This document shows positions 36,439 to 45,011 of a DNA stretch of 64,000 nucleotides, in pieces. Below the pieces are notes generated by a model, which saw only the letters and a list, made by a program, of their open reading frames with translations, had not been told where the DNA came from and made no database searches. Each line of letters starts with the position of its first letter. Position 1 is the stretch's first letter. The stretch spans positions 1-64,000 of the forward strand of contig JAHHTU010000007.1 in the NCBI GenBank assembly GCA_020024455.1. Direction: 5' to 3'. Both the position numbers and the translations under genes were made by a program. The stretch is from Anaerotignum sp. (GTDB lineage Bacteria; Bacillota; Clostridia; Lachnospirales; Anaerotignaceae).

Positions 36439-36938
36439 TTAATGTGTATCAATATCTGCAAACCATTGTGCAATGATACATTTGATATGCCATTTTTTAG
36501 AAAGTGTTATTGCATATTGTATTGCACAATCAGATGTTGAAAATAATTTCAGTTGCAAGGGATTTTGATTATCTTGTATCGCATAAGTTTTCAAGGTATG
36601 TGTTTCCCATGATGGTATTGCATATTCCCACAATACATTGGTGACAATTACAAATTGTATCTCTTTCCATCTACTTGCGCCAATGATATGTCCATCATCA
36701 AAATTTATATTTGTGAATATTTTTCTGCCGTTTTCCACAATTGCAAACCTTTTTAATATATTTACTACCCTTGCACCTGTAAAAAAACATTTCTTTTATC
36801 AGTTGGCAAACATATATTTCCGATTTCTTCAAAATTGCCTAAATAAGAAAATTTTGTACCATATACAAAGTAATTGTCTGCTTCTATTGGTTCAAATGGA
36901 CTAATTTTTTTCGTAGGTGGATAATGATAGAACTGCAT
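36439..36938 (-). pseudogene. Frameshifted gene of unknown function
   Basis: A frame starts at ATG 36938 with GAGG upstream (MQFYHYPPTKKISPFEPIEA) and runs 57 codons to a TAG at 36765. The frame continues coherently one register over from KRNVFFTGARVVNILKRF through VENGRKIFTNINFDDGHIIG to a stop at 36439. The switch falls in a run of seven A residues (36781-36787 on the plus strand); eight would restore one frame of about 166 codons. I do not recognise the protein. It may be a pseudogene, a phase-variable gene, or a sequencing error in a homopolymer. Confidence 0.6.
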
Positions 36939-37236
36939 TTTCTTTTCCTCCTGTATTTTATTTCAAATTGGTGTTTCGCAACACATCACAACCGATTACT
37001 GATATGTACCATAACATATAATAGAAACGGGTTTATGATATAATGTGCATCATGAATGTAGATAAAACATTGTCGTTTTTATAATCTATATTCCAATCGA
37101 TATTGCTTTCATATTTGTAAATGATTTTTCTTTTTTCTGCATCATTCATAAAAAATCATCACTCTCCATTTTATGATAAAGCAAATTTCACTCATATGCA
37201 ATATAGTACCATTTCAAATACAAACATAGAAAAGAC
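36939..37236. other. Gene-free region
   Basis: This AT-rich stretch between two decayed genes shows no recognisable coding sequence, RNA gene or repeat. Confidence 0.45.
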
Positions 37237-37437
37237 TTATGTTGCACCTGTTCCTGTTACTATCATCACTGTTTCTTTTTTATCAGCAGTAGCAATTTCT
37301 GCACATTCTGTAATTATAAAGTGATTGCTTTCTGGTAGCACCTTCTTGTACCGTATCTTTTGCGACAACTGTAAAATTCTCTGCTTCATTTGCAGTAGGT
37401 TGACTACAATAGATATGTATGATAACAATAAATCAGT
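37237..37437 (-). pseudogene. Short decayed gene fragment, frameshifted
   Basis: Two overlapping frames on the minus strand join into a protein-like sequence: QPTANEAENFTVVAKDTVQE, then after a shift near 37345 PESNHFIITECAEIATADKK and ETVMIVTGTGAT with a stop at 37237. I do not recognise the family. The composition is protein-like, but the call rests on appearance only. Confidence 0.35.
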
Positions 37438-37476
37438 CACATAAATCCATATTTCCTACTTCGCCTTTGTAAGCGT

Positions 37477-37789
37477 GATACTTGAAGTTTTTGCTTTGTT
37501 TTCCCCTTAAATGAAGGCTTCTCATAAGCTTTAAACCATTTTAAGACTAATCATGATACCTTCCTTTTTATCAAGCTTGGTGGCTCTGCCTCGTTTTTCT
37601 TTCATAAAACTTTCGGCTCATTCTTATAAGCATATGTGTTTCCACCGTTTTAGAACATTCACATAATTGATTTGCTTACTGTTATACTCTAAATGGTTTT
37701 CACACATATCCATTATAACGTGAACCTATAAGCTTTTGTTATTTCCTTTTACAAAAAATATGCACCTCCAAAACTTTCGGGGTGCATAT
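37477..37789. repeat. Diverged intergenic repeat and hairpin (copy near the glycoside hydrolase)
   Basis: Bases 37477-37540 resemble 26870-26936, sharing TTTTTGCTTT, TTTTCC and AAGGCTT blocks in the same order and spacing. Bases 37759-37789 form the ATGCACC/GGTGCAT hairpin seen also at 26936-26972. On the minus strand this hairpin is followed by ATTTTTT and probably ends the glycoside hydrolase transcript. Between the two blocks I see no gene. Confidence 0.5.
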
Positions 37790-37811
37790 CCATACTCTGT
37801 GGTTCTCTTTT

Positions 37812-39458
37812 TTATTTTGTATACGGCATATCGGATTTCATAGAAATAGTGGCATCTTTTTCGCTCCAAGTAATTTCAAAATCCAATAATTCTGCCACAT
37901 CTCTCAACTTGTAATAGGTATAATCTTGTATGGTATAGGCAGAAGTATTCTGCTTTTTTCCATCTACATATAGTTTTGCAGAAGACGGAATTGCCATTGT
38001 ATCTTTGGAAGATGTATTGATAGAAACGGGTTCTGTATACGCCTGATTGGTTTCCAAATGAATTGCCATTTCTTCTTCCACCCATTTGGGAACAAATTTC
38101 TTTTCTGTGTCACGAAATGCTGCTGCAATATCACGCAATTTGAAATAGCTGTAATCATCTACAATATAAACCGGTAAATCCATCATTGTTCCATCAATTT
38201 TGATTTTGGTTCTGCCTGCAAATGCCGTTTTGGTTTCTGTTGGCTTTGGTTTTTGCGGTTGTGGTTCTGGTTTTTGGGGTTGCACAACAGGGGGCGTTTG
38301 TGGTGCTGGTTGGCTTCCTTTTGTATGATACGCTTTTACGGCATCGGCAACACCCTTACGATTTTGCAACAAATCACGCAAACTGAAATAACAATTTCCA
38401 TCTACATTCGGATATTTTTCATTGATTTTCAATTTGTTTTCCATGCCCGCAGCAATATTGTCTTTATAAATCCCTTGTCCAATATATAAATCCACGTCTG
38501 TGCCTTCCACAGCATCATTCCACCATTTTACCAATGTTTCATAATCGGCTGATGGATTGCCAATTTCCCAATAGATTTGCGGTGTGATATAATCCACCCA
38601 CTCTTGTTCAATCCATTTTTTTGCATCACCATACACAGAATAATAGCCTTCTGCACCTTTTGTTGCAGAGCCTTTGGGGTCAGATGTGTTATTTTTCCAA
38701 ATCCCCATGGGGCTAATCCCAAAATCCACATTTGGTTTGATACTATGGATTTTTTTGGAAACCCGTGCAATCAAGTCATCTACATGAGAACGGCGTTCAT
38801 TTGCCACAGCCCCATCTCTGCCCTCTCCTTGGGGTAATGGATAATTGGAGGGATAGAAATAATCATCAAAATGAATGGCGTCCACATCATAATTTTGTAC
38901 CACTTCCGCAACACTGTCCACAATATACTGTTTGACTTCTTCTTTTGCAGGATTGAAATACATTGCATTTTTGTGTGTCAATATCCATTCCGGGTGTTTT
39001 CTTGCAATGTGGTCACCGGAAAGTGCGGCAAGGTCTGTGCCTGATGTTGTGATACGATAGGGATTCATCCATGCATGAAATTCCATACCTCTTTTATGTG
39101 TTTCTGCAATCATAAATGCCATAGGGTCATAGCCCGGATTTTGCCCCTGTGTGCCTGTCAACACAGCACTCCAAGGATTGATTACAGAAGTATAAAATGC
39201 ATCACCTTTTGGGCGAATTTGCACCACAACGGTGTTCAGACCAAGTGCCTGTATTCTATCCAGTTTTTCCATAAATTCTTGTTTTTGTGCCGTTGGATGA
39301 TTTGTTGTAGATGGATAATCTGCACTATACACCGTAGAAATCCAAACAGCCCTCATGTCATGAGGGGGTGCTTTTGCAAATGCCACAGTGTTTGGCAACA
39401 ACATAGATGCACCGATTGCAAAAACACTCATTTTTTTGCACCAATTCCAATTTTTCAT
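37812..39458 (-). CDS. Secreted family 10-like glycoside hydrolase with stalk domains
   Basis: The 548-residue protein has a signal peptide (about 1-28), then a GHL10/DUF187 (YngK-type) TIM-barrel (about 32-360) beginning MRAVWISTVYSADYPS, with GLNTVVVQIRPKGDAFY and NYDVDAIHFDDYFYP blocks. A Pro/Gln/Lys-rich linker (about 383-405) and two copper-amine-oxidase-N-like stalk motifs (about 410-545) follow. The YngK family acts on glycans, possibly cell-wall material; the substrate here is unknown. AAGGAG lies 8 bases before the ATG. Confidence 0.88.
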   Translation of the reverse strand: MKNWNWCKKMSVFAIGASMLLPNTVAFAKAPPHDMRAVWISTVYSADYPSTTNHPTAQKQEFMEKLDRIQALGLNTVVVQIRPKGDAFYTSVINPWSAVLTGTQGQNPGYDPMAFMIAETHKRGMEFHAWMNPYRITTSGTDLAALSGDHIARKHPEWILTHKNAMYFNPAKEEVKQYIVDSVAEVVQNYDVDAIHFDDYFYPSNYPLPQGEGRDGAVANERRSHVDDLIARVSKKIHSIKPNVDFGISPMGIWKNNTSDPKGSATKGAEGYYSVYGDAKKWIEQEWVDYITPQIYWEIGNPSADYETLVKWWNDAVEGTDVDLYIGQGIYKDNIAAGMENKLKINEKYPNVDGNCYFSLRDLLQNRKGVADAVKAYHTKGSQPAPQTPPVVQPQKPEPQPQKPKPTETKTAFAGRTKIKIDGTMMDLPVYIVDDYSYFKLRDIAAAFRDTEKKFVPKWVEEEMAIHLETNQAYTEPVSINTSSKDTMAIPSSAKLYVDGKKQNTSAYTIQDYTYYKLRDVAELLDFEITWSEKDATISMKSDMPYTK

Positions 39459-39585
39459 ATCATAAACTCCTTTGAAACGATTTTTCCTTTTGGAAAATAT
39501 TATTTTGATTGGATTTTTATAACTATTTTACCATTGTAACACACTTTCCTTGTTCACAAAATTACGTTTTTATTACAATATGATA

Positions 39586-39614
39586 TTGCATATCCCATCA
39601 AATTGTATTAGCAT
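39586..39614 (+). promoter_or_regulatory. Promoter of aroE-aroK fusion gene
   Basis: TTGCAT and TAGCAT are separated by 17 bases, 31 bases before the ATG. Confidence 0.5.
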
Positions 39615-39644
39615 AAAACAATACTAAGAAATGAGGTGATACCG

Positions 39645-40880
39645 ATGTATGGTTTAATCGGAGAAACATTGGGACATAGTTTTTCAAAAGAAATTCATGA
39701 AACATTTGCAAATTATACATATGACTTGATTCCATTATCCAGACAGGAATTGGACACATTTTTGACAGAAAAAAACTTTTCTGCTGTCAACGTCACCATA
39801 CCTTATAAAGAAACGGTGATACCCTATTTAGACCATTTGCATGAAACTGCAAAAAAAGTGGGTGCAGTGAATGCCATTGTCAATCAAAATGGTGTTTTGA
39901 CAGGCTATAATACCGATTATTTTGGATTTCACTATCAGTTGGCACAAAATCATATTGATGTCCAAAATAAAAAAGTATTGGTATTAGGCAAAGGTGGTGC
40001 GGCAAAGGCTGTGCTTGCTGTGTTGGCAGATTTGGGTGCAAAAGAAATCCATACCGTTTATTATAAAGAGGCAGCACATACCATCACATATGATATCTGC
40101 TATACCCATCACACCGATGCACAAATTGTTGTCAATACCACGCCTGTGGGTATGTATCCCCATATGGACGAAACACCTTTGGAACTTACCCGATTTTCTG
40201 CATTGGAAGCTGTTGTTGATGTCATTTATAATCCTTTGCAAACAAAATTGGTACTAGATGGTATCCAAAAAGGGTGTATTGCAGTTGGCGGATTGGAAAT
40301 GTTGGTTGCTCAAGCAAAATATGCTGTGGAATTATTTACAGAAACCACCATTGATGATAGCCAAGTGGTACAGTTGGTACAAAAAATGAAAAAAGATACG
40401 GCAAACTTGGTTTTGATTGGTATGTCCGGTTGTGGCAAAAGTACCATTGGCAAAGCCGTCGCCAAACAAATGGGCAGAACATTTATAGATACCGATGATG
40501 CAATCATCAAAAAAATCCATATGCCCATTGCACAATATTTTGAAACATTTGGGGAAGATGCCTTTCGTGCCGTTGAGCAAGAAGTGGTTACGGAAGTTTC
40601 CAAACAACATGGTTGTGTCATTGCCACAGGGGGGGGTGTGGTATTAGACAAAACAAATGTCAACTTTTTGCAGCAAAATGGGGTGCTGATTTGGTTAAAG
40701 CGTGATTTGGAAAAATTGCAAATCGGAAACGGTCGTCCTTTGGCACAAAATTTCGACGCTGTCAAACAATTATACCAGCAAAGAATCCCCTATTATCAAA
40801 ATGCCGCAAACAGCATTGTGGAAAATGAAACAACGTCAGAACAGGTTGTCAAAAATGTCATACAGGCTTATTTACAATAA
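39645..40880 (+). CDS. aroEK: Bifunctional shikimate dehydrogenase / shikimate kinase
   Basis: One 411-residue protein fuses two consecutive enzymes of the shikimate pathway. The AroE half (about 1-250) has GETLGHSFSKEIHE, the catalytic lysine in NVTIPYKETV, the aspartate in GYNTDYFGF and the dinucleotide loop GKGGAAKAV. The AroK half (about 257-411) has the P-loop GMSGCGKSTIGK, IDTDDAI, and the shikimate-binding GGGVV with FGEDAFRAVE before it. All key residues are present, so both activities are expected. ATG 39645 is preceded by GAGGTG; the GTG at 39636 lies in that ribosome site. It stands alone. Confidence 0.93.
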   Translation: MYGLIGETLGHSFSKEIHETFANYTYDLIPLSRQELDTFLTEKNFSAVNVTIPYKETVIPYLDHLHETAKKVGAVNAIVNQNGVLTGYNTDYFGFHYQLAQNHIDVQNKKVLVLGKGGAAKAVLAVLADLGAKEIHTVYYKEAAHTITYDICYTHHTDAQIVVNTTPVGMYPHMDETPLELTRFSALEAVVDVIYNPLQTKLVLDGIQKGCIAVGGLEMLVAQAKYAVELFTETTIDDSQVVQLVQKMKKDTANLVLIGMSGCGKSTIGKAVAKQMGRTFIDTDDAIIKKIHMPIAQYFETFGEDAFRAVEQEVVTEVSKQHGCVIATGGGVVLDKTNVNFLQQNGVLIWLKRDLEKLQIGNGRPLAQNFDAVKQLYQQRIPYYQNAANSIVENETTSEQVVKNVIQAYLQ

Positions 40881-40919
40881 AAAAAAACCAAAACAAATGG
40901 TATTTGTTTTGGTTTTTTT
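40881..40919. terminator. Bidirectional terminator between aroEK and tsf
   Basis: A long inverted repeat (AAAAAAACCAAAACAAAT and its complement) with a 3-base loop lies between the two convergent genes and has A and T runs on both sides. Confidence 0.88.
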
Positions 40920-40935
40920 ATGCTTTTGCGAAAAA

Positions 40936-41868
40936 TTATTGCATTGCTTTTGCAACTTCATCAGCGAAGTTTTCTTCTTTCTTTTCCATACCTTCGCCTG
41001 TTTCAAAACGTACATAACGTTTGATGTCGATAGGAGAACCAACTTCTTTTGCAACAGAGTCAATATACTGTTTTACAGTCATATCGCCATCTTTTACATA
41101 AGCCTGTTCTACCAAGCAGAATTCTTTCAATTCTTTTTTCAATCTGCCTTCAATCATTTTCTGAATGATGTTGTCAGGTTTGCTTGCGTTTTTAGGGTCA
41201 TTTTTTGCTTGCAGAGTCAAGATTTCTGTTTCTTTTTCGATGAATTCAGAAGGAACGTCTGCTTCACGGATAAATTTAGGGTTCAAAGCTGCAATCTGCA
41301 TTGCAATGTTTTTACCCAATTCTACCAATGCATCGCTTTCTACTGCACAAGACAATTCAATCAAAACACCAATTCTGCCGCCGCCATGGATATAAGAAAC
41401 CAATTTGCCGGATTCTGTTTTTTCAAATTTTTCAAAACGTCTGATGTTCAGGTTTTCGCCAATGATTGCAACCTGTTGGCTCAAAGCGTCTTTTACTGTG
41501 TATTGTGTATCTGCTGCCCAAGTTTCCGCAAAGAATTCGTCCATATCTTTTGCTGTGGAAGTAGCAGCCTGTTTTGCAACTGCTGCAACATAATCTTTGA
41601 ATACTTGGTTTTTTGCAACGAAGTCTGTTTCGGAGTTTACTTCCACGATAGTACCAACTTTGTTGTCATCGCTCAAATAAACGTCAACGATACCTTCGGA
41701 AGCAATACGGCCTGCTTTTTTTGCAGAAGCTGCCAAGCCTTTTTCTCTCAACAGTTCTACTGCTTTTTCCATATCGCCATCGGTTTCAGCAAGTGCTTTT
41801 TTACAATCCATCATGCCTACGCCTGTCATTTCTCTCAGTTCTTTTACCATTGCTGCTGTAACTGCCAT
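40936..41868 (-). CDS. tsf: Elongation factor Ts
   Basis: EF-Ts exchanges GDP for GTP on EF-Tu. The 310-residue protein has the N-terminal UBA-like domain with VKELREMTGVGMMDCKKAL (about 8-26), VEVNSETDFVAKN (the EF-Tu contact) and a C-terminal dimerisation domain. GGAGGG lies 7 bases before ATG 41868. It follows rpsB in the usual order. Confidence 0.97.
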   Translation of the reverse strand: MAVTAAMVKELREMTGVGMMDCKKALAETDGDMEKAVELLREKGLAASAKKAGRIASEGIVDVYLSDDNKVGTIVEVNSETDFVAKNQVFKDYVAAVAKQAATSTAKDMDEFFAETWAADTQYTVKDALSQQVAIIGENLNIRRFEKFEKTESGKLVSYIHGGGRIGVLIELSCAVESDALVELGKNIAMQIAALNPKFIREADVPSEFIEKETEILTLQAKNDPKNASKPDNIIQKMIEGRLKKELKEFCLVEQAYVKDGDMTVKQYIDSVAKEVGSPIDIKRYVRFETGEGMEKKEENFADEVAKAMQ

Positions 41869-41901
41869 GTTTATTCCCTCCATACATTGTTTCATGTTCT
41901 A

Positions 41902-41942
41902 TTAGAAAGAGCTCCAGCCCGTAAATTGGCTGAAGCTCGGGC
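41902..41942 (-). terminator. Hairpin between rpsB and tsf (attenuator candidate)
   Basis: On the minus strand GAGCTTCAGCC pairs with GGCTGGAGCTC (one mismatch) around an 8-base AT-rich loop and is followed by TTTCT. It lies in the rpsB-tsf gap and could reduce tsf transcription relative to rpsB. Confidence 0.5.
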
Positions 41943-41959
41943 AAATGCCTAATTCTTGA

Positions 41960-42685
41960 TTATTCTGCTGCGTTTTCTTCTGCAACTTCTGCGTTGTCCT
42001 GTTCACCCTGTTTGGATTCCAAAACAGCGTCAGCAACTTTGGAAGCAATCAATTTTACTGCACGGATTGCGTCATCGTTACCGGGGATTACGTAATCAAT
42101 TTCATCGGGGTCACAGTTTGTATCCACGATAGCAACGATAGGAATACCCAATGTGTGAGCTTCCTGCACAGCGATTTTTTCTTTTCTTGTATCTACAACG
42201 AACATCAGGTCGGGGATTTTTTTCATTTCTTTGATACCGCCCAAGTTCTTTTCCAATTTTTCCATTTCATGCATCAATGCTGCAACTTCTTTTTTAGGCA
42301 GAACGTCAAAAGTGCCGTCTTCCTGCATTTTTTCCAATTCTTTCAATCTTGCAACTCTTGTTTTGATTGTGTTGAAGTTTGTCAGCATACCACCCAACCA
42401 TCTCTGGTTTACGTAGTACATACCGCATCTTTCAGCTTCTTCTTTCATGCATTCTTGTGCCTGTTTTTTTGTACCAACAAACAGCACATCGCCGCCGTCA
42501 GCTACGATTTTGCAGATTTCTGCATAAGCTTCGTCAACTTTTTTTACAGTTTTCTGCAAGTCAATGATATAAATACCATTTCTTTCTGCGAAGATGTATT
42601 CAGCCATTTTAGGGTTCCATCTTCTTGTTTGGTGACCAAAATGTACACCGGCTTCTAATAATTGTTTCATTGAAATCACGCTCAT
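41960..42685 (-). CDS. rpsB: 30S ribosomal protein S2
   Basis: The 241-residue S2 protein begins [20 protein letters not shown] and has [40 protein letters not shown] and [20 protein letters not shown], all diagnostic. AGGAGG lies 6 bases before ATG 42685. The C terminus is acidic, as in many clostridia. Confidence 0.97.
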   Translation of the reverse strand: MSVISMKQLLEAGVHFGHQTRRWNPKMAEYIFAERNGIYIIDLQKTVKKVDEAYAEICKIVADGGDVLFVGTKKQAQECMKEEAERCGMYYVNQRWLGGMLTNFNTIKTRVARLKELEKMQEDGTFDVLPKKEVAALMHEMEKLEKNLGGIKEMKKIPDLMFVVDTRKEKIAVQEAHTLGIPIVAIVDTNCDPDEIDYVIPGNDDAIRAVKLIASKVADAVLESKQGEQDNAEVAEENAAE

Positions 42686-42792
42686 AGCGCACCTCCTATG
42701 GTTTGTCCTCCGCATTTTATTCTCATATCACCGCCCATTGCGGCACCAGATATAGAACAACAAAATACGTGTGTTTTTTCGTTACCTTTGGG

Positions 42793-42821
42793 ATTATATC
42801 ACAGCCCCAATCAAAAAACAA
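42793..42821 (-). promoter_or_regulatory. Promoter of rpsB-tsf
   Basis: TTGTTT and a perfect TATAAT are separated by 17 bases, about 110 bases before the rpsB start. The long leader could hold a ribosomal-protein regulatory structure, which I could not identify. Confidence 0.6.
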
Positions 42822-42849
42822 CTATAATTTTCAAAAACACGATATTTTT

Positions 42850-43761
42850 TTAATTTTTTTGTTGCAATCTTTGCTGTTGTCCCAATCGCTTTTTGATGTG
42901 TTTTATCAAAGATTGCGGCTCTTGCACCATCACAAACGGCCCAAATGATAAAATCCGTATCAGCAACTCTGTTTCATCGTCTTTGTCATAATACACTTTC
43001 AAAAAGCAGGTATCCGCCTCCCACCAAGCCTCTTTTTTGAAATGGGAAAAATGCAGCATTGCACGTTCTACGGCATTTCTGCCATTTTTAACAGACAAAA
43101 CCGCAAACCGATTGGAATGGTTTTTCATTTCCTGTTTGGCAATGCCTCTTTTTTCCAATATCCTGCAAGTTTCTATTTTGGCAATATTCAGCACAGATGC
43201 ATAGGGACATTTTGCAACATACACCCGAAATTTATCATCTTTTTTGGAATATTCCAGTTGATAAGGTGCAAATTGCAATGTCGCACGTTTGCCTTTGTTT
43301 GTGACATATTGTGCCTCCATCATGTTGTGTTGCCGCAATGCCGACAGCACCAACCGAAAATTTTTGATATACGTTTCGTCTGTATATGGGTCACCATCTC
43401 GATATTGGTCAAATATGACATAATCGTTCGGATAAAACAAAGGCTCGACATCTTCCAATCCCTCGCATTTGTCTATAAAAAGTTGTATTCTTTTATCCAA
43501 ACAAATTGCCTTTAACCAGCGTTTTTCCAAAATGGTACAGGGACGGGAGGGGTTCTGTTGCAACGGTGTCTGAAAATTAGGTCTCAGCACCTGCCACTGT
43601 TGCTGTTGCAAGGCAGGCAATATGGTCAAAACACTTTCTGCAAATGCTTTTTGTTTTACGATTTCTTCCATATTTTTTTCTGTCAAATTGCCTTGTACAG
43701 CCAGATGCAACAGTTCTGCTACTGCTTGATAATAACAGCTGTATATTTCATGAAATATCAT
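42850..43761 (-). CDS. WYL-domain regulator (second of pair)
   Basis: The 303-residue protein matches the WYL-domain family: the central fold around LVLSALRQHNMMEAQYVTNK and RATLQFAPYQLEYSKKDDKF (about 130-175) and the WCX-like C-terminal part ending VMVQEPQSLIKHIKKRL. A clear helix-turn-helix is not visible at the N terminus, which is helical. WYL proteins sense nucleotides, nucleic acids or their derivatives and often control defence or DNA-damage genes. It begins 5 bases after the first WYL gene and is last in the five-gene operon. Confidence 0.8.
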   Translation of the reverse strand: MIFHEIYSCYYQAVAELLHLAVQGNLTEKNMEEIVKQKAFAESVLTILPALQQQQWQVLRPNFQTPLQQNPSRPCTILEKRWLKAICLDKRIQLFIDKCEGLEDVEPLFYPNDYVIFDQYRDGDPYTDETYIKNFRLVLSALRQHNMMEAQYVTNKGKRATLQFAPYQLEYSKKDDKFRVYVAKCPYASVLNIAKIETCRILEKRGIAKQEMKNHSNRFAVLSVKNGRNAVERAMLHFSHFKKEAWWEADTCFLKVYYDKDDETELLIRILSFGPFVMVQEPQSLIKHIKKRLGQQQRLQQKN

Positions 43762-43766
43762 GTGGT

Positions 43767-44993
43767 TTACTCCTTTATATCATACATGGCATACATTTGC
43801 TCCAAATCGTTCCAAAATTGATTTTCTATGGAACGATTGGAAAACTCCAAAGAAACAATCCGACAAATAAAAGAACGTATCCAAGGTATCATTTCCGACG
43901 TGTCATAGACTTCCGCATAAAATTGATACAATCCATCTCCCACACAGGTGACAGTGCCACAACGCTTTTCCCGTTCCAATCTTTGTACGATATGTGTTTC
44001 TTCTTTGGTGCATTGTATGGTAAACGAAACTTTTTCCAACTGTTTTCTGGGTTGACAACATACGCCCCACATATGTTTTTTCTTCTCTTGCAATACTGCT
44101 ATGTATTCCAAAAAATGCGGGGATATATCTTTGATGGTAATTTCTCCGATATAGTCCAACCGAAAAGACTGTAAGCATTTCTTTTTGCAATCATACCCCA
44201 TCAAATACCGTCGTCCGTTTTGCACACCGATAAAAATTTGCAAGGGTACGACTTCCCGCCATTGTTTTTTCTGGCGGAACACACTTTGCAACTGTACCAT
44301 GCGTTGTTGTTGTATTGCCTGAAACAATGTACAAATGACATCGCTTTCCAATGTGTGTGTGATATCGTGATGTTTGAATATATATCCATCTGGCATATCT
44401 GCCATGGTATCTGCAATATAACTGCCAATCACACCGCAAATATCCGCTTCTGCAAAAAAGCAAATCGCTTCTTTCCATGCTGACAAATCCAGTGTTTTTG
44501 CTCTGCGATATTGTATTTGCCGTCCTTGTTTTTGTTCTTCCAACAACCCCAATTTGACATATTCTTTCAATTTTTTTCGTATGGTGGACATATCCAAAAC
44601 CATAGGCGTATCAAAACACTGCAAATATTCCATATCCATTTTTTCTGTAATTTCCTGCACTGTATATGCAATCTTTGGCGTATATAAAATATCCAATAAT
44701 ATAAAATGCAATGTGATATCCGCATTGGTAAAACTTTTTGTTTTCCATGTGCGATACAACGGATTGGACACCGCCTCTCTGCTGTCTATGGACAAAAACA
44801 CCTGTTTTCCGGACGGTGTGTACCTTGCCCCCATATAATCGCCCAAATAACTTTCCATACGTCTTTTTTCGTTATCATAGGAGCGACTGCTTTTTTTGTC
44901 ATATTCTTCTCTGGTTTTGAAACCATACACATAAAATTCCCGCATATAATCTCTGATTCTTTCAAAATTTTTGATACATTCCGTATATGCCAA
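43767..44993 (-). CDS. WYL-domain transcriptional regulator (first of pair)
   Basis: The 408-residue protein has a helix-turn-helix-like part (about 85-145, DILYTPKIAYTVQEITEKMD and DMSTIRKKLKEYVKLGLLEE) and a WYL domain (about 210-300, containing VVPLQIFIGVQNGRRYLMGY). A WCX-type C-terminal extension follows, with the DGLYQFYAEVYDTSEMIPWI segment. Translation starts at TTG with AGGAGG 7 bases upstream. Two adjacent WYL proteins recall the PafBC pair, where the partners act together. It probably controls its own operon, which has one promoter far upstream. Confidence 0.82.
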   Translation of the reverse strand: MAYTECIKNFERIRDYMREFYVYGFKTREEYDKKSSRSYDNEKRRMESYLGDYMGARYTPSGKQVFLSIDSREAVSNPLYRTWKTKSFTNADITLHFILLDILYTPKIAYTVQEITEKMDMEYLQCFDTPMVLDMSTIRKKLKEYVKLGLLEEQKQGRQIQYRRAKTLDLSAWKEAICFFAEADICGVIGSYIADTMADMPDGYIFKHHDITHTLESDVICTLFQAIQQQRMVQLQSVFRQKKQWREVVPLQIFIGVQNGRRYLMGYDCKKKCLQSFRLDYIGEITIKDISPHFLEYIAVLQEKKKHMWGVCCQPRKQLEKVSFTIQCTKEETHIVQRLEREKRCGTVTCVGDGLYQFYAEVYDTSEMIPWIRSFICRIVSLEFSNRSIENQFWNDLEQMYAMYDIKE

Positions 44994-45011
44994 AGCAGTC
45001 CCTCCTTTTCT

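Noticed and set aside
36781..36787. Programmed ribosomal frameshifting at the 7-base run
   Set aside because: The slip needed and the run would fit, but I see no downstream pseudoknot or upstream stimulatory site, and the surrounding region is decayed; length variation is simpler.
40702..41952. A 416-codon open frame on the plus strand opposite tsf
   Set aside because: It begins inside aroEK, is antisense to tsf, and is full of Phe and Cys from the complement of Lys/Glu-rich coding sequence; tsf is certain.
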